Below, piece by piece: positions 39,157 through 48,070 of a stretch of 64,000 nucleotides of DNA. The DNA is from Streptomyces sp. NBC_01016 (lineage in GTDB: Bacteria > Actinomycetota > Actinomycetes > Streptomycetales > Streptomycetaceae), in assembly GCF_026341035.1 (NCBI RefSeq), contig NZ_JAPEOQ010000002.1:1860001-1924000 (forward strand), written 5' to 3'. The notes under the pieces are model-generated. The model did no database searches, had not been told where the DNA came from, and saw only the letters and a program-made list of their open reading frames with translations. The position numbers were made by a program, and so were the translations under genes. How positions within the stretch are numbered: the first letter of the stretch is position 1; each line of letters starts with the position of its first letter.

Positions 39157-40338
39157 ATGAACGCCACTTCACTCCGAGGCTCCCTGCTCGCCACCCTCGC
39201 CTGCGTCCTCGTGGGCGGCTCCTTCACCGCCAACAGCGTCCTGGGCCACTACCCGTACGCCGGCGGCCAGTTCATCCGCTACGCCGTCGCGTGCCTGCTG
39301 CTCCTGCCGCTGCTCGGGAAGGGCGGCCTGCGCCCGCTGCGGCTGCTCACGCCGCGCCAATGGGGCCGGCTCGCGCTGCTCGCCGCCGTCGGCATGGTCG
39401 GCTTCAACCTCGCGGTGCTCGCCGCGGAACGCTCCGCCGAACCCGCGGTACCCGGCGTCTTCGTAGGATGCGCGCCCGTCGTGGTCGCCGTACTGATGCC
39501 TCTGTTGAGCAGGGCACAGCCACAACGGGCCGTGCTGTACGGGGCGTTGCTCGTGGCGGCCGGGGCCCTGACGGTCCAGGGATGGGGGCGTACGGACGTC
39601 GCCGGAATCGCCTTCTCCGTATGCGCCCTCGCGGGCGAAGTCGGCTTCGCGGTGCTCGCCGTGCCGGTGCTGCGCCCGCTCGGCCCCCGGCTGCTGGCCT
39701 GCACGGTGTGCGGAATCGCCGCACTGGAGGCCGCCGTCGTGGGGATCGTCGTGGACGGCGGTTCCTGGCTGCGCAGGCCGGACGGCGCCGAGTTCGCCGC
39801 CCTGGCCTGGCAGGCCGTGGTCGTCACGGTCGTCGGCTTCGTGTGCTGGTACATGGGTATGCAGCGGATCGGCGCCGAGCGGGCCACGCTGTTCTCGGGG
39901 CTCATCCCCGTCGCGGCGGCCTGCACCGCGCCGCTGGTCGGCTCCGGGACGTACGGCATCGCCCAGGGCGCGGGCAGCGTGCTCGTCGCCGCCGGTGTCG
40001 CCCTGGGCTCGGGGGTGTTCGGTCGGCTGTCCCGTACGTCAGAGGCTGCCGCCTCACCGGCTCCCGTCGAGGATCACCCGCGAGACGAGCGCCGGGTCGT
40101 CGTTCATCGGGACGTGCCCGCAGCCGGGCAGCTTGATCAGGCGGGCCTGCGGGATGACGTGCTTGGCGCGGATGCCCTGGCGGCGCACGAGGATGCGGTC
40201 GCTGGTGCCCCACGCGATCGTGACCGGCAGCTCCTGGATGTCGTCCTGGAACAGCACCGCACGACCGGCCTCCAGGGTCTCCCGGAACCCGGTGGCCTCC
40301 CGCAGGGCCAGCGTCTCCGCGACGACCGCCTCGGGTGA
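39157..40338 (+). CDS. EamA/DMT-superfamily transporter with a long antisense tail
   Basis: 393 aa. The first ~295 residues contain about ten hydrophobic segments in two EamA repeats, from GSLLATLACVLVGGSFTANSVLG to GSVLVAAGVALGSGVFGRL. From about residue 300 the text becomes charged and reads antisense to the convergent hydrolase gene for 285 bases. Family members normally end near residue 300, so a stop codon has probably been lost. The substrate may be an amino acid or nucleoside. Divergent from MocR, a likely regulator. Confidence 0.8.
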   Translation: MNATSLRGSLLATLACVLVGGSFTANSVLGHYPYAGGQFIRYAVACLLLLPLLGKGGLRPLRLLTPRQWGRLALLAAVGMVGFNLAVLAAERSAEPAVPGVFVGCAPVVVAVLMPLLSRAQPQRAVLYGALLVAAGALTVQGWGRTDVAGIAFSVCALAGEVGFAVLAVPVLRPLGPRLLACTVCGIAALEAAVVGIVVDGGSWLRRPDGAEFAALAWQAVVVTVVGFVCWYMGMQRIGAERATLFSGLIPVAAACTAPLVGSGTYGIAQGAGSVLVAAGVALGSGVFGRLSRTSEAAASPAPVEDHPRDERRVVVHRDVPAAGQLDQAGLRDDVLGADALAAHEDAVAGAPRDRDRQLLDVVLEQHRTTGLQGLPEPGGLPQGQRLRDDRLG

Positions 40339-40884
40339 ACGGCGGCCGGGCCGCGCGTAGATGGTGCTGGTGAGCGCCGCGCGCCCCGCCGCGGAGCGGG
40401 AGAGCCGCTCGATCACCGGCACCGGCATGGCCCGCGCGCCCGCCCGCATCGCGAGCAGCGTCCCGAACGCGTAGCGCCGCTCGGCCCCCGTCCAGAACCC
40501 GGCGGGGGAGAGCGCCGTGACGGACCGTACGAGCTTCTCCCGGCCGAGGTCGAGGGCGAGCAGCCCGCCCAGCGAGTTCCCCGCCACATGCGGCCGCTCG
40601 ACCCCTATGTGGCGGCAGAACGCGTCGAGGACGGGGACCACGCCCGCCAGGTCGTACGCGAGCCCGTCCGGCAGCGCGGGCGACCTCCCGAATCCCGGCA
40701 GATCGACCGCGATCACGTCCCGCTCCGCCGCGAGGATCGGCAGCACCGGCTGCCAGGCCTCCCAGTGGTGCCCGATCCCGTGCAGCAGAAGCAGCGGCTC
40801 ACCGGTGCCCGTGCGCTCGTACGCGAGGCGCACGGTGTGGGTCCCTCCGGCGCTCTCGATGCTGAAGGACGCCTCTGTCACCAT
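40054..40884 (-). CDS. Alpha/beta-hydrolase
   Basis: 276 aa. LLLLHGIGHHWEAWQPV (oxyanion loop), nucleophile in AGNSLGGLLAL, and the catalytic His in LPGCGHVPMND. Such proteins are esterases, lactonases or C-C hydrolases; the substrate is unknown. Its 3' end overlaps the EamA frame for 285 bases. It is divergent from the ECF41 sigma factor gene, so it may belong to that regulon, although ECF41 neighbours are more often carboxymuconolactone decarboxylase or epimerase type. Confidence 0.87.
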   Translation of the reverse strand: MVTEASFSIESAGGTHTVRLAYERTGTGEPLLLLHGIGHHWEAWQPVLPILAAERDVIAVDLPGFGRSPALPDGLAYDLAGVVPVLDAFCRHIGVERPHVAGNSLGGLLALDLGREKLVRSVTALSPAGFWTGAERRYAFGTLLAMRAGARAMPVPVIERLSRSAAGRAALTSTIYARPGRRSPEAVVAETLALREATGFRETLEAGRAVLFQDDIQELPVTIAWGTSDRILVRRQGIRAKHVIPQARLIKLPGCGHVPMNDDPALVSRVILDGSR

Positions 40885-41042
40885 GTCGCTCGCTCCCTGT
40901 CCCCGTCGCGCCGCGACGGTTTCCTTAGACTCCTTGTCAGCAACAATTACCGGTCAGTAGCCCGCAGTTCAAGGGGCACAGCCGAACCGAAGTGGCGGGG
41001 CGCCCGCTGGACAGCGCCCGACGCGTCCTATGGGATGGACGG

Positions 41043-41924
41043 GTGGCCACCGACACAGAGATCGATGACTTCGAAGAGCACCGCCCAGTCCTCATGGGCG
41101 TGGCCTACCGCATGCTGGGCCGGGTCGCCGACGCGGAGGACGTCGTACAGGACGCCTGGCTGCGCTGGTCCCGCGCGGACCGGGCCGACGTCCGCGAACC
41201 GCGCGCCTACTTGGTGCGCATCACCACCCGGCTCGCCATCGACCGGCTGCGACAGGCCCAGTCGCGCCGCGAGTCCTACGTAGGTCCGTGGCTGCCCGAG
41301 CCGCTCGTCACCGACTTCGGGCCCACGGTGCCCGACACCGCCGAGCAGGCCGTGCTCGCCGACTCCGTGTCGCTCGCGGTGCTCGTCGTCCTGGAGTCAC
41401 TCTCGCCGCTGGAGCGCGCGGTGTTCGTGCTGCGGGAGGCCTTCGGTCTGTCCTACGCGGAGATCGCCGGCACGCTGGAGCGCGGCGAGGCCGCCGTGCG
41501 GCAACTCGCGGCACGCGCGCGTAAGCACGTGGACGAGCGCCGGCCCCGCTTCGACGTCGACCCGGTCCAGCAGCGCGACCTCACCGAACGCTTCCTGGCC
41601 GCCGCCACCGAGGGCGACCTCGACGGGCTGATGGCCATGCTCGCCCCGGACGCCCAGCTCGTGGGCGACAGCGGCGGCAAGGCCAGGGCGCCGCTGCGGG
41701 TCATCGAGAGCGCCGACAAGGTGGGCCGGTTCGTGCAGGGCGCCGTGCGGCAGGGCGGTGCGGAGGGCTTCGAGCTGCACCTCGTGGAGTTCAACGGAAC
41801 GCTCGGCGTGCTCGTCACCGCGAACGGCAAGCCGGACGCCGTCCTCCAACTCGGCCTGGGCGAAGGCCGGATCCAGCAGATCTACATCGTGCGCAACCCG
41901 GACAAGCTCGCGGCGCTCGGCTAG
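41043..41924 (+). CDS. ECF41-group RNA polymerase sigma factor (SigJ-like)
   Basis: 293 aa. Sigma2 (HRPVLMGVAYRMLGRVADAEDVVQDAWLRW), the ECF41 linker signature WLPEPL, and sigma4 (YAEIAGTLERGEAAVRQLAARARKHV) are present. The C-terminal SnoaL-like extension ends with the group motif NPDKL. The extension replaces an anti-sigma factor and tunes activity. GTG 41043 matches family N-termini (DEFEEHRPVL); a longer frame from 40992 is possible. Confidence 0.92.
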   Translation: MATDTEIDDFEEHRPVLMGVAYRMLGRVADAEDVVQDAWLRWSRADRADVREPRAYLVRITTRLAIDRLRQAQSRRESYVGPWLPEPLVTDFGPTVPDTAEQAVLADSVSLAVLVVLESLSPLERAVFVLREAFGLSYAEIAGTLERGEAAVRQLAARARKHVDERRPRFDVDPVQQRDLTERFLAAATEGDLDGLMAMLAPDAQLVGDSGGKARAPLRVIESADKVGRFVQGAVRQGGAEGFELHLVEFNGTLGVLVTANGKPDAVLQLGLGEGRIQQIYIVRNPDKLAALG

Positions 41925-42036
41925 CCGCCGCTCCGCACACCTGGTCAAGGCCCGCTCCCGTGACGCAAACGGGGGCGGGCCTTCCGCGTTCCGCCCTGTG
42001 TGCGCCGCGTTCCGCCCTGTGAGAACCGGAGGCCGA

Positions 42037-42050
42037 TTGGTATTGACCAA
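42037..42050. promoter_or_regulatory. Inverted repeat, HutC/GntR-type operator
   Basis: TTGGT-ATTG-ACCAA lies about 100 bases before the GntR gene. GntR proteins of the HutC group recognise sites of the form TGGTNNNNACCA, so this is a good autoregulatory operator candidate. Confidence 0.55.
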
Positions 42051-42149
42051 GTTCCGAGAGCAGTCCTACGCTCGCAGGGATAAGGCAGGAACCTTTAATA
42101 AACAAGGGCGATAAAAACCTGCCAGGGCGCGGCTGTTGCGGAGGACAGG

Positions 42150-42911
42150 GTGGGGACCACGCAGTTGGAAGCGGCTCCGGAGCCGAAGTACTGGCACCTG
42201 AAGACCGTGCTGACCGATGCGCTCGACTCCGAGTTCGCGGTGGGCGAGATCCTGCCGAACGAGCGGGACCTCGCGGCCCGCTTCGGCGTCGCCCGCGCCA
42301 CACTCCGCCAGGCCCTGGAGCAGCTGGAGCTGGAAGGCCGGCTGCAGCGCCGCCGCGGCGTCGGCACGACGGTCGCGCCGCCCCGCATGGGCGTCGCCGT
42401 CGCGTCGAACGACCGGGACTGGCCCGGTGGCAGCGCGGACGCGTGGCAGGCCGTCGACTCCACGTTCGAGGTTCCGCCGGGCACTGTCGCCGCGGCCCTG
42501 GAGACCGCGCAGGACACCGAGGTGCACGTCCTGCGCCGCACGCGGGTCTCGCACGGCCAGCCGGTCGCCGCCGAGCTGCTGTACGTTCCCGTGGGCTCGG
42601 CCCCCGACCTGACGGCCATCGACGCCGCGTCCGGCGCCGCACGCGCGCGTGCGGTCGTGCGGGAGCTGCAGCGCCTCGGGCTCGACGGGGAGGACCGCGC
42701 GGTCGAGCTGGGCTCGGCGCGCGCCGACGACGCGAAGGAGCTCGACCGGCTGCCCGGCGCCCCGGTCCTCGTCGTCACGACCCGCTACTTCAGCCGCGGC
42801 ACGACCGCCGCCGTCTCGGTGGCGACCTACCGCGCGGACACCTGCCGGCTCACCTTCGGCGACACGGCGGGCGTGGAGATCCACCACGCTCCGCAGACGC
42901 GGGCTTCGTAA
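42150..42911 (+). CDS. GntR-family regulator, HutC/UTRA type
   Basis: 253 aa. Winged helix with PNERDLAARFGVARATLRQALEQLELEGRLQRRRGVGT (in parts) and a C-terminal UTRA effector domain with LRRTRVSHGQPVAAELLYVP and VVTTRYFSRG. DasR relatives sense sugar phosphates. GTG 42150 follows a ggagga site. No sugar transporter adjoins it; its downstream neighbour is a convergent ROK regulator. Its stop codon lies in the first unit of a 16-bp tandem array. Confidence 0.9.
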   Translation: MGTTQLEAAPEPKYWHLKTVLTDALDSEFAVGEILPNERDLAARFGVARATLRQALEQLELEGRLQRRRGVGTTVAPPRMGVAVASNDRDWPGGSADAWQAVDSTFEVPPGTVAAALETAQDTEVHVLRRTRVSHGQPVAAELLYVPVGSAPDLTAIDAASGAARARAVVRELQRLGLDGEDRAVELGSARADDAKELDRLPGAPVLVVTTRYFSRGTTAAVSVATYRADTCRLTFGDTAGVEIHHAPQTRAS

Positions 42912-42961
42912 GGGTCGGGCTTCGTAGGGCTCGAGCTTCGTAAGGCTCGGACTTCGTAAAT
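42903..42961. repeat. 16-bp tandem array beginning at the GntR stop
   Basis: Units gcttcgtaagggtcgg, gcttcgtagggctcga, gcttcgtaaggctcgg and a partial acttcgtaaat. The TAA of the GntR gene (42909-42911) is in unit one; later units would supply further in-line cttcgta blocks. It fills the space between two convergent genes. Confidence 0.85.
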
Positions 42962-42992
42962 ATGCGGGCTGCGGTACGCCGCCCGCCGGTGC

Positions 42993-44150
42993 CTACCGGC
43001 GGGCCGTAACCGTGCTCTCCGTAGCGAAGAGTTCCTCTTCCACGTGGTCGAGCGCCAGCCGCAACGCCCCCGTGGCCACCGCCGCCTCGCCCAGCGTCGA
43101 CAACGCCACCCGCGGGGGCCGCAGACAGTAGCGCTCGAGCTCCCGCCGCAGCGGTTCGAGCACGCCGTCGAGCCCCGCGGCCCAGCCGCCCACGACGACC
43201 AGTTCCGGATCGAGCGCGAGCACCAGCGCCGCGACATCGTGCACGAGCCGCTGAAGGAACCGCTCGACCGCGGCGGACGCCCGGTCGTCGCCCTCGCGCG
43301 CCAGCGTGAACACATGCGCCACGGCGAGCTCGTCCAGCGGGTGCAGCGGTTCGCCCGTGGTGGACAGCAGCGTCTCGGGCCGCACCTCGCGGCCCAGCAG
43401 GTGCAGCGCGCCGATCTCCCCTGCGGCGCCCCCGAAGCCACGGTGCAGGCGGCCGCCGATCAGGGCGCCGGCCCCGGGGCTGAGGCCCGCGAGGACGAAC
43501 ACCATGTCGTCGGTGTCCGCCCCGGCGCCCTGCCAGTGCTCGGCCACGGCCGCCGCGTTCGCGTCGTTCTCCACGAGGACCGGGCACTTGAAGGAGCGCC
43601 GCAGCCGCTCGCCGAGCGGAAGCCCGGTCCAGCCCGGCAGCGCGGTGCCGAGCCGCACCGTCCCGTCCGCCTGCACGATCCCCGGGCTGCCGACGCCGAC
43701 CGCCCACAGCGAGCCACGGGCCACGCCCGCGCGGCGCAGCAGATCGGCGACGGTGCCGCGCAGTTTTTCGAGTCGCTCGTCCACCGACGCGGTCTCTTCG
43801 ACCTCCTTGGACGCCGAACCGAGCACCCTGCCGTCGAGCGCCGAGAGCACCGCGGTCACCCGGTGCGCGCCGATCTCCAGGCCGAGCAGATGCCCGGCCT
43901 CGGCCCGGAAGCGGAACTTGCGCGCGGGCCGGCCCTGCCGCCGCGCGCCCGGCTCCTCGACCGTGGTCTCCACGACGAGCCCGCCCACGATGAGCCCCTC
44001 GACGACGCCCTCCACGGTGGGCCGCGACAGGCCGGTGACGCGGGTGACCTCGGTGAGCGTCGCGAAATCTGTGGAACGCAGCGCGTGCAGCACCACCGCG
44101 GAATTGATCCGCCTGAGCAGAGAGGGATCCCCGCCGGTCAGCCGCCCCAC
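42993..44150 (-). CDS. ROK-family transcriptional repressor
   Basis: 385 aa. An N-terminal HTH (STDFATLTEVTRVTGLSRPTVEGVVEGL) precedes the ROK sugar-kinase-like domain: GLEIGAHRVTAVLSALDG, VGVGSPGIV, LVENDANAAAVAEHW and FGGAAGEIGALHL. Such proteins repress sugar genes. The usual ROK zinc-binding Cys cluster (CxCGxxGC) is not seen. GTG 44150 was chosen for its ggagg site; longer frames lack one. Confidence 0.9.
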   Translation of the reverse strand: MGRLTGGDPSLLRRINSAVVLHALRSTDFATLTEVTRVTGLSRPTVEGVVEGLIVGGLVVETTVEEPGARRQGRPARKFRFRAEAGHLLGLEIGAHRVTAVLSALDGRVLGSASKEVEETASVDERLEKLRGTVADLLRRAGVARGSLWAVGVGSPGIVQADGTVRLGTALPGWTGLPLGERLRRSFKCPVLVENDANAAAVAEHWQGAGADTDDMVFVLAGLSPGAGALIGGRLHRGFGGAAGEIGALHLLGREVRPETLLSTTGEPLHPLDELAVAHVFTLAREGDDRASAAVERFLQRLVHDVAALVLALDPELVVVGGWAAGLDGVLEPLRRELERYCLRPPRVALSTLGEAAVATGALRLALDHVEEELFATESTVTARR

Positions 44151-44280
44151 CGTCGTCCTCCCCGCAGTCGCGCGTGTTCGCCGGATGGTACCCGCAGCCA
44201 CCGATACCGGCGAGAGTCGGGTGCACCTCTGTGACGTACGTTGCTCAGCCGCGCGCGCCCGGAACGGTGCAGGTCGGGCC

Positions 44281-44931
44281 TCAACTCGGTGCCACGAACC
44301 CCGACTCGTACGCCGCGATCACGGCCTGCGTCCGGTCCCGCGCGCCCAGCTTCGTCAGCACCGCGCTCACGTGGGACTTGACCGTCTCGGTGCCGACGAC
44401 CAGGTCCGCGGCGATCTCCGCGTTCGACAGGCCGCGCGCCATGAGCCGCAGCACCTGCTCCTCGCGTTCGGTCAGCGCCGCGCGCTCCAGGGCCGCACGG
44501 GCCACCGAACTCCCGTACTCCGCCGCCAACTTGCGGACCGCGGCCGGGAATAGGAGCGACTCACCCGCCGCGACGAGGCGCACCGCGTGCACGATCTCCT
44601 CGGGGCGTGCCCGCTTCAGGAGGAAGCCGTCGGCGCCCGCGCGCAGCGCCCCGTACACGTACTCGTCGTTCTCGAACGTGGTGATCACGAGGATCTTGGG
44701 TGGCCGCTCCGCGCCGCGCAGCACCGCGCGCGTGGCCTCGATCCCGTCGAGCAGCGGCATCCGGACGTCCATGGCGACCACGTCGGGCCGCAGCTCGCGG
44801 ACCAGGGGGACGACCGCCGCGCCGTCCGCGGCCTCGCCCACCACCGTGATGTCCGGCTGCGCTTCGAGCACCGCGCGCAGGCCCGCGCGGACCAGCGGTT
44901 CGTCGTCTACGAGCAGAACTGTGAGCGGCAC
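44281..44931 (-). CDS. NarL/LuxR-family response regulator
   Basis: 216 aa. Receiver domain with LLVDDEPLVRAGL, the phosphorylated Asp in VVAMDVRMPLLDG, and the Lys in GFLLKRARPEE. The C-terminal LuxR HTH has LTEREEQVLRLMARGLSNAEIA and VKSHVSAVLTKLGARDR. It follows the histidine kinase by 47 bases in the same operon. Confidence 0.95.
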   Translation of the reverse strand: MPLTVLLVDDEPLVRAGLRAVLEAQPDITVVGEAADGAAVVPLVRELRPDVVAMDVRMPLLDGIEATRAVLRGAERPPKILVITTFENDEYVYGALRAGADGFLLKRARPEEIVHAVRLVAAGESLLFPAAVRKLAAEYGSSVARAALERAALTEREEQVLRLMARGLSNAEIAADLVVGTETVKSHVSAVLTKLGARDRTQAVIAAYESGFVAPS

Positions 44932-44978
44932 GCCGCCAGACTAGGGCCTCTCCGGCGGATCTTGTCCCAGGTCCTGGA

Positions 44979-46196
44979 TCACGCGACCGGCAGTTCGACG
45001 TGAACCTGCCACTCGTCGTGGACCGGGCCCGTCCGGGCGTGGCCGCCGAGCAGCGCCGCACGCTCCCGGATGCCGCGCAGGCCGCTTCCCGTGCCGCCAT
45101 GTCCGGACCCGCGTTCCGGCGGCAGCGGATTGCGCACCTCCAGGACGAGGTTCTTGTCCGCGACCTGGAGGGTCACGGTGACCGGCACGGTTCCGCAGTG
45201 CCGCAGCACGTTCGTGAGCGCTTCCTGAAGGATGCGGTAGCCCTCGCGGGACACCGGCCCCGGCACCGTCTCCAGCGGGCCCGACACCGTCACCTCCACC
45301 TTCGCACCCGAGGCCCGCGCCGAATCGAGCAGCCGGTCCGCCTCCTGGAGGGTGGGGCGGCTGCCCGCCGGCTGCTCCGCCTCGCGCAGCACCAGCAGCA
45401 CCCGCTCCAGATCCTCCAGGGCGGCCCGGCCGGTCTCCTCGATGGCACCGAGGGCCCGGTCCGTGAACGCCGGATCGCCCGCCGCCCGCGCCGCACCCGC
45501 CTGCACGACGGCGACGGTGAGCGCGTGGCCGATGGAGTCGTGCAGTTCGCGGGCGATGCGATTGCGCTCAAGGAGCTGCTCGGTGCGCTCCTCCAGGGCG
45601 GCGAGCCGCTCGGCCCCGGACGGGCCGAGGAGCACCAGGGCCGTGCGGGCCGTCAGCCACCCCGCGCCCGCCACCACGTACACCAGGAAGAGCAGGGCGA
45701 AGGGGATCGCCGCCGCACACAACCAGGGCGCCTCCGGCACCGGCAGCACCGACAGCTCGTCGACTCGCTCACCCATGGCCGCGCCCGTCAACTCCAAGGC
45801 CAGCGCGAACAGTTGACCCGAGAACAGGGCGACCGACAGCCCCAGGAACAGCCGGAACACCAGCCAGGCCGACGTCCTGCCGCGGTCCCGCCACGATGCC
45901 GAGGGCGCGACCGAGATCTCACGCTCCGCACCAGTGCCGGCCACGCGCGCGTGCTTCCCGGGAAACAGCATCATCCGCGCCTGCAGCCCCTCCGAACGCC
46001 GCATCACCGGAATCGCGCCGAGCACCAGGAGCAGCGGTGCGGGTATCACGTAGATGAGCACCCAGGCACCCACGGAGGGAGAGGAGAGCCCCGGGTAGAC
46101 CATCGCGAACACGAAGGCGATCACCGACGAGCACAGCAGGTGCAGCCAGCGGGTGTAGGTGACCGCGCGCGCGAGCGGCCTCAGGAAGCGGGGCAT
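44979..46196 (-). CDS. Membrane sensor histidine kinase (HisKA_3 type)
   Basis: 405 aa. About five hydrophobic segments occupy the first 200 residues. The HisKA_3 phospho-acceptor His is in RIARELHDSIGHALTVAVVQ. The HATPase domain has EGYRILQEALTNVLRHCG and GTGSGLRGIRERAALLGG. Partner of the NarL-type regulator. The pair faces an ABC exporter across a 108-bp region, as in systems that sense drugs or cell-envelope stress and switch on export; this is inference from context. Confidence 0.94.
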   Translation of the reverse strand: MPRFLRPLARAVTYTRWLHLLCSSVIAFVFAMVYPGLSSPSVGAWVLIYVIPAPLLLVLGAIPVMRRSEGLQARMMLFPGKHARVAGTGAEREISVAPSASWRDRGRTSAWLVFRLFLGLSVALFSGQLFALALELTGAAMGERVDELSVLPVPEAPWLCAAAIPFALLFLVYVVAGAGWLTARTALVLLGPSGAERLAALEERTEQLLERNRIARELHDSIGHALTVAVVQAGAARAAGDPAFTDRALGAIEETGRAALEDLERVLLVLREAEQPAGSRPTLQEADRLLDSARASGAKVEVTVSGPLETVPGPVSREGYRILQEALTNVLRHCGTVPVTVTLQVADKNLVLEVRNPLPPERGSGHGGTGSGLRGIRERAALLGGHARTGPVHDEWQVHVELPVA

Positions 46197-46304
46197 ACCG
46201 TCATCGTGCCAGCCGCCCCGCGCCCGACGGCTCCCCCGCACGGGGGAGGCGAATTCCACGGGCGGGGGAGGCCCGAGCCCCCTGGCGCGGACGATTCTGA
46301 GGTC

Positions 46305-47228
46305 ATGACCAGTATCGACGTCCAGGACCTCACCAAGGAGTACGGGACGACGCGTGCCGTGGACGGGCTGACCTTCCAGGTCGGACCCGGCCGCGTCACC
46401 GGCTTCCTCGGCCCGAACGGCGCCGGCAAGTCCACCACGATGCGCCTCGCCCTCGGCCTCGACCGCCCCACCTCCGGGGCCGCGCTCGTCGGGGGCCGCC
46501 CGTACGCCACGTACGACGAACCGCTGCGCGTCGTGGGCGCCCTGCTCGACCCGCAGGCGGCGCACGGCTCCCGCACCGCGCGGGAGCACCTGCGGGCGCT
46601 CGCCGTCAGCAACCGGATTCCGGTGAAGCGGGTCGACGAAGTGCTTGAGCAGGCCGGGATCGCCACCGTCGCGAAGAAGCGCGTCAAGACGTTCTCGCTC
46701 GGCATGCGACAGCGGCTCGGCATCGCGGCGGCGCTCCTCGGCGACCCCGAAGTGGTGCTGCTCGACGAGCCGTCCAACGGCCTCGACCCCGAAGGCATCA
46801 TCTGGATCCGGGAGTTGATGCGCGACCTCGCGCGCGCCGGACGCACGGTGCTGGTCTCCAGCCACCTCATGAACGAGACCGCGACCTTCGCCGACCACCT
46901 CGTCGTCCTCGGCCGCGGGCGGCTCCTCGCCGACACCCCGATGCCGGACTTCATCGCCGCGCACAGCGCACGCCGCGTACGGGTGCGCTCCACGGACCCC
47001 GCCCGCCTGCGCGCCGCACTCGTACGCGCGGGACACACGGTGACGCTCGCCGACGACGGCCGCTGCGACGTGGAGGGCGTCACCGCCGCCGACGTGGGCG
47101 CGCTCGCCGCCGCCGAGGGCGTCCCCGTCCTCGAACTCGCCGACGAACAGGCCTCGTTGGAGCAGGCCTACCTCGCCCTCACCGCGAACGACGCCGAATT
47201 CGCCGCCGCGCCCCTCCAGGAGGCCTGA
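46305..47228 (+). CDS. ABC exporter ATP-binding protein
   Basis: 307 aa. Walker A GPNGAGKSTT, signature FSLGMRQRLGIA, Walker B VVLLDEPSNGLDPEG, and switch His in SSHLMNE. The C-terminal ~85 residues match the extension of DrrA-like exporters. It pairs with the permease gene three bases downstream. The target may be an antibiotic or lipid; the two-component genes next door probably regulate it. Confidence 0.94.
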   Translation: MTSIDVQDLTKEYGTTRAVDGLTFQVGPGRVTGFLGPNGAGKSTTMRLALGLDRPTSGAALVGGRPYATYDEPLRVVGALLDPQAAHGSRTAREHLRALAVSNRIPVKRVDEVLEQAGIATVAKKRVKTFSLGMRQRLGIAAALLGDPEVVLLDEPSNGLDPEGIIWIRELMRDLARAGRTVLVSSHLMNETATFADHLVVLGRGRLLADTPMPDFIAAHSARRVRVRSTDPARLRAALVRAGHTVTLADDGRCDVEGVTAADVGALAAAEGVPVLELADEQASLEQAYLALTANDAEFAAAPLQEA

Positions 47229-47231
47229 CCC

Positions 47232-47984
47232 ATGACCGGCATGTCCGCCACGTCGACCACCGCCGTACTGCACTCCGAGTGGATCAAGATCAGATCGCTG
47301 CGCGGCAGCTTCGGCTCGCTGCTCGCCGTCTTCATCGCGACCCTCGCCGTCACGACCCTCGCCTTCGCGACCGTCGGCCAGGCCGAGGCCGACAACGGCG
47401 AGGACCTCTTCTTCGGCGCCTTCTATGCCCTCAACTTCGGCCAGATCGCGGTGCTCGCCTTCGGCGCCACGGCCGTCTCCTCCGAGTACCTGAACAACGC
47501 GCTGCGCGTCTCGCTCGCCGCGGTGCCGAACCGGAACCTCTTCTACGCCGCGAAGATGGCGGTCATCGGCGGCTGCGGGCTCGTCGTCGGCCTGCTCACG
47601 AGCTTCACCGCGTTCCTCGTCGGCCAGGCGTTCATGGGCCCGTACACGCTCGGCCTCGGTGATCCGGGGGCGCTGCGGGCCTGCGTCGGAGGCGGGGTGT
47701 ATCTGGCGCTGATGGCACTGTTGGCGGCGGGGCTCACGGCCGTGCTGCGCAGCGCGGTGGCGGTGCTGAGCATCCTCGTGCCCTTCCTGCTGATCGTGTC
47801 CTTCGTCGTCGGGGACATCGCGGGCTCGGTCGCCGACTTCCTGCCCGACCGCGCGGGTCAGCAGGTCCTCTACCAGCACGCGGAGGGCTCCCTCGGTCCT
47901 TGGGCAGGGCTCGCCGTGACCGCGCTGTGGGCGGCGGCCGCGCTGCTCGCCGGATGGTGGGCGGTGCGGCGCAGGGACGCGTAG
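47232..47984 (+). CDS. ABC-2-type permease
   Basis: 250 aa, six hydrophobic segments in ABC-2 order. It starts with a soluble HSEWIKIRSLRGSFGSLLAVF, the conserved lead-in of actinobacterial ABC-2 permeases. Three bases separate it from the ATPase gene. Together they form a dimer-type exporter. Confidence 0.92.
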   Translation: MTGMSATSTTAVLHSEWIKIRSLRGSFGSLLAVFIATLAVTTLAFATVGQAEADNGEDLFFGAFYALNFGQIAVLAFGATAVSSEYLNNALRVSLAAVPNRNLFYAAKMAVIGGCGLVVGLLTSFTAFLVGQAFMGPYTLGLGDPGALRACVGGGVYLALMALLAAGLTAVLRSAVAVLSILVPFLLIVSFVVGDIAGSVADFLPDRAGQQVLYQHAEGSLGPWAGLAVTALWAAAALLAGWWAVRRRDA

Positions 47985-48070
47985 CGCGGCGGGCCCGTCG
48001 CGCACATCATCGAACTCCCGTGCCACTATGGGATCTTGAGTGGAGCCCAGCAACGTACGAGGGAGATCGC

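Noticed and set aside
42903..42961. CRISPR array
   Set aside because: The units are 16 bp and directly abutting with no unique spacers, and there are no cas genes in the window.
45000..47228. Long plus-strand frame across the histidine kinase into the ABC ATPase
   Set aside because: The part before 46305 is antisense to the kinase and His/Arg/Gln-rich. The ATPase starts at its own ATG with a normal N-terminus.
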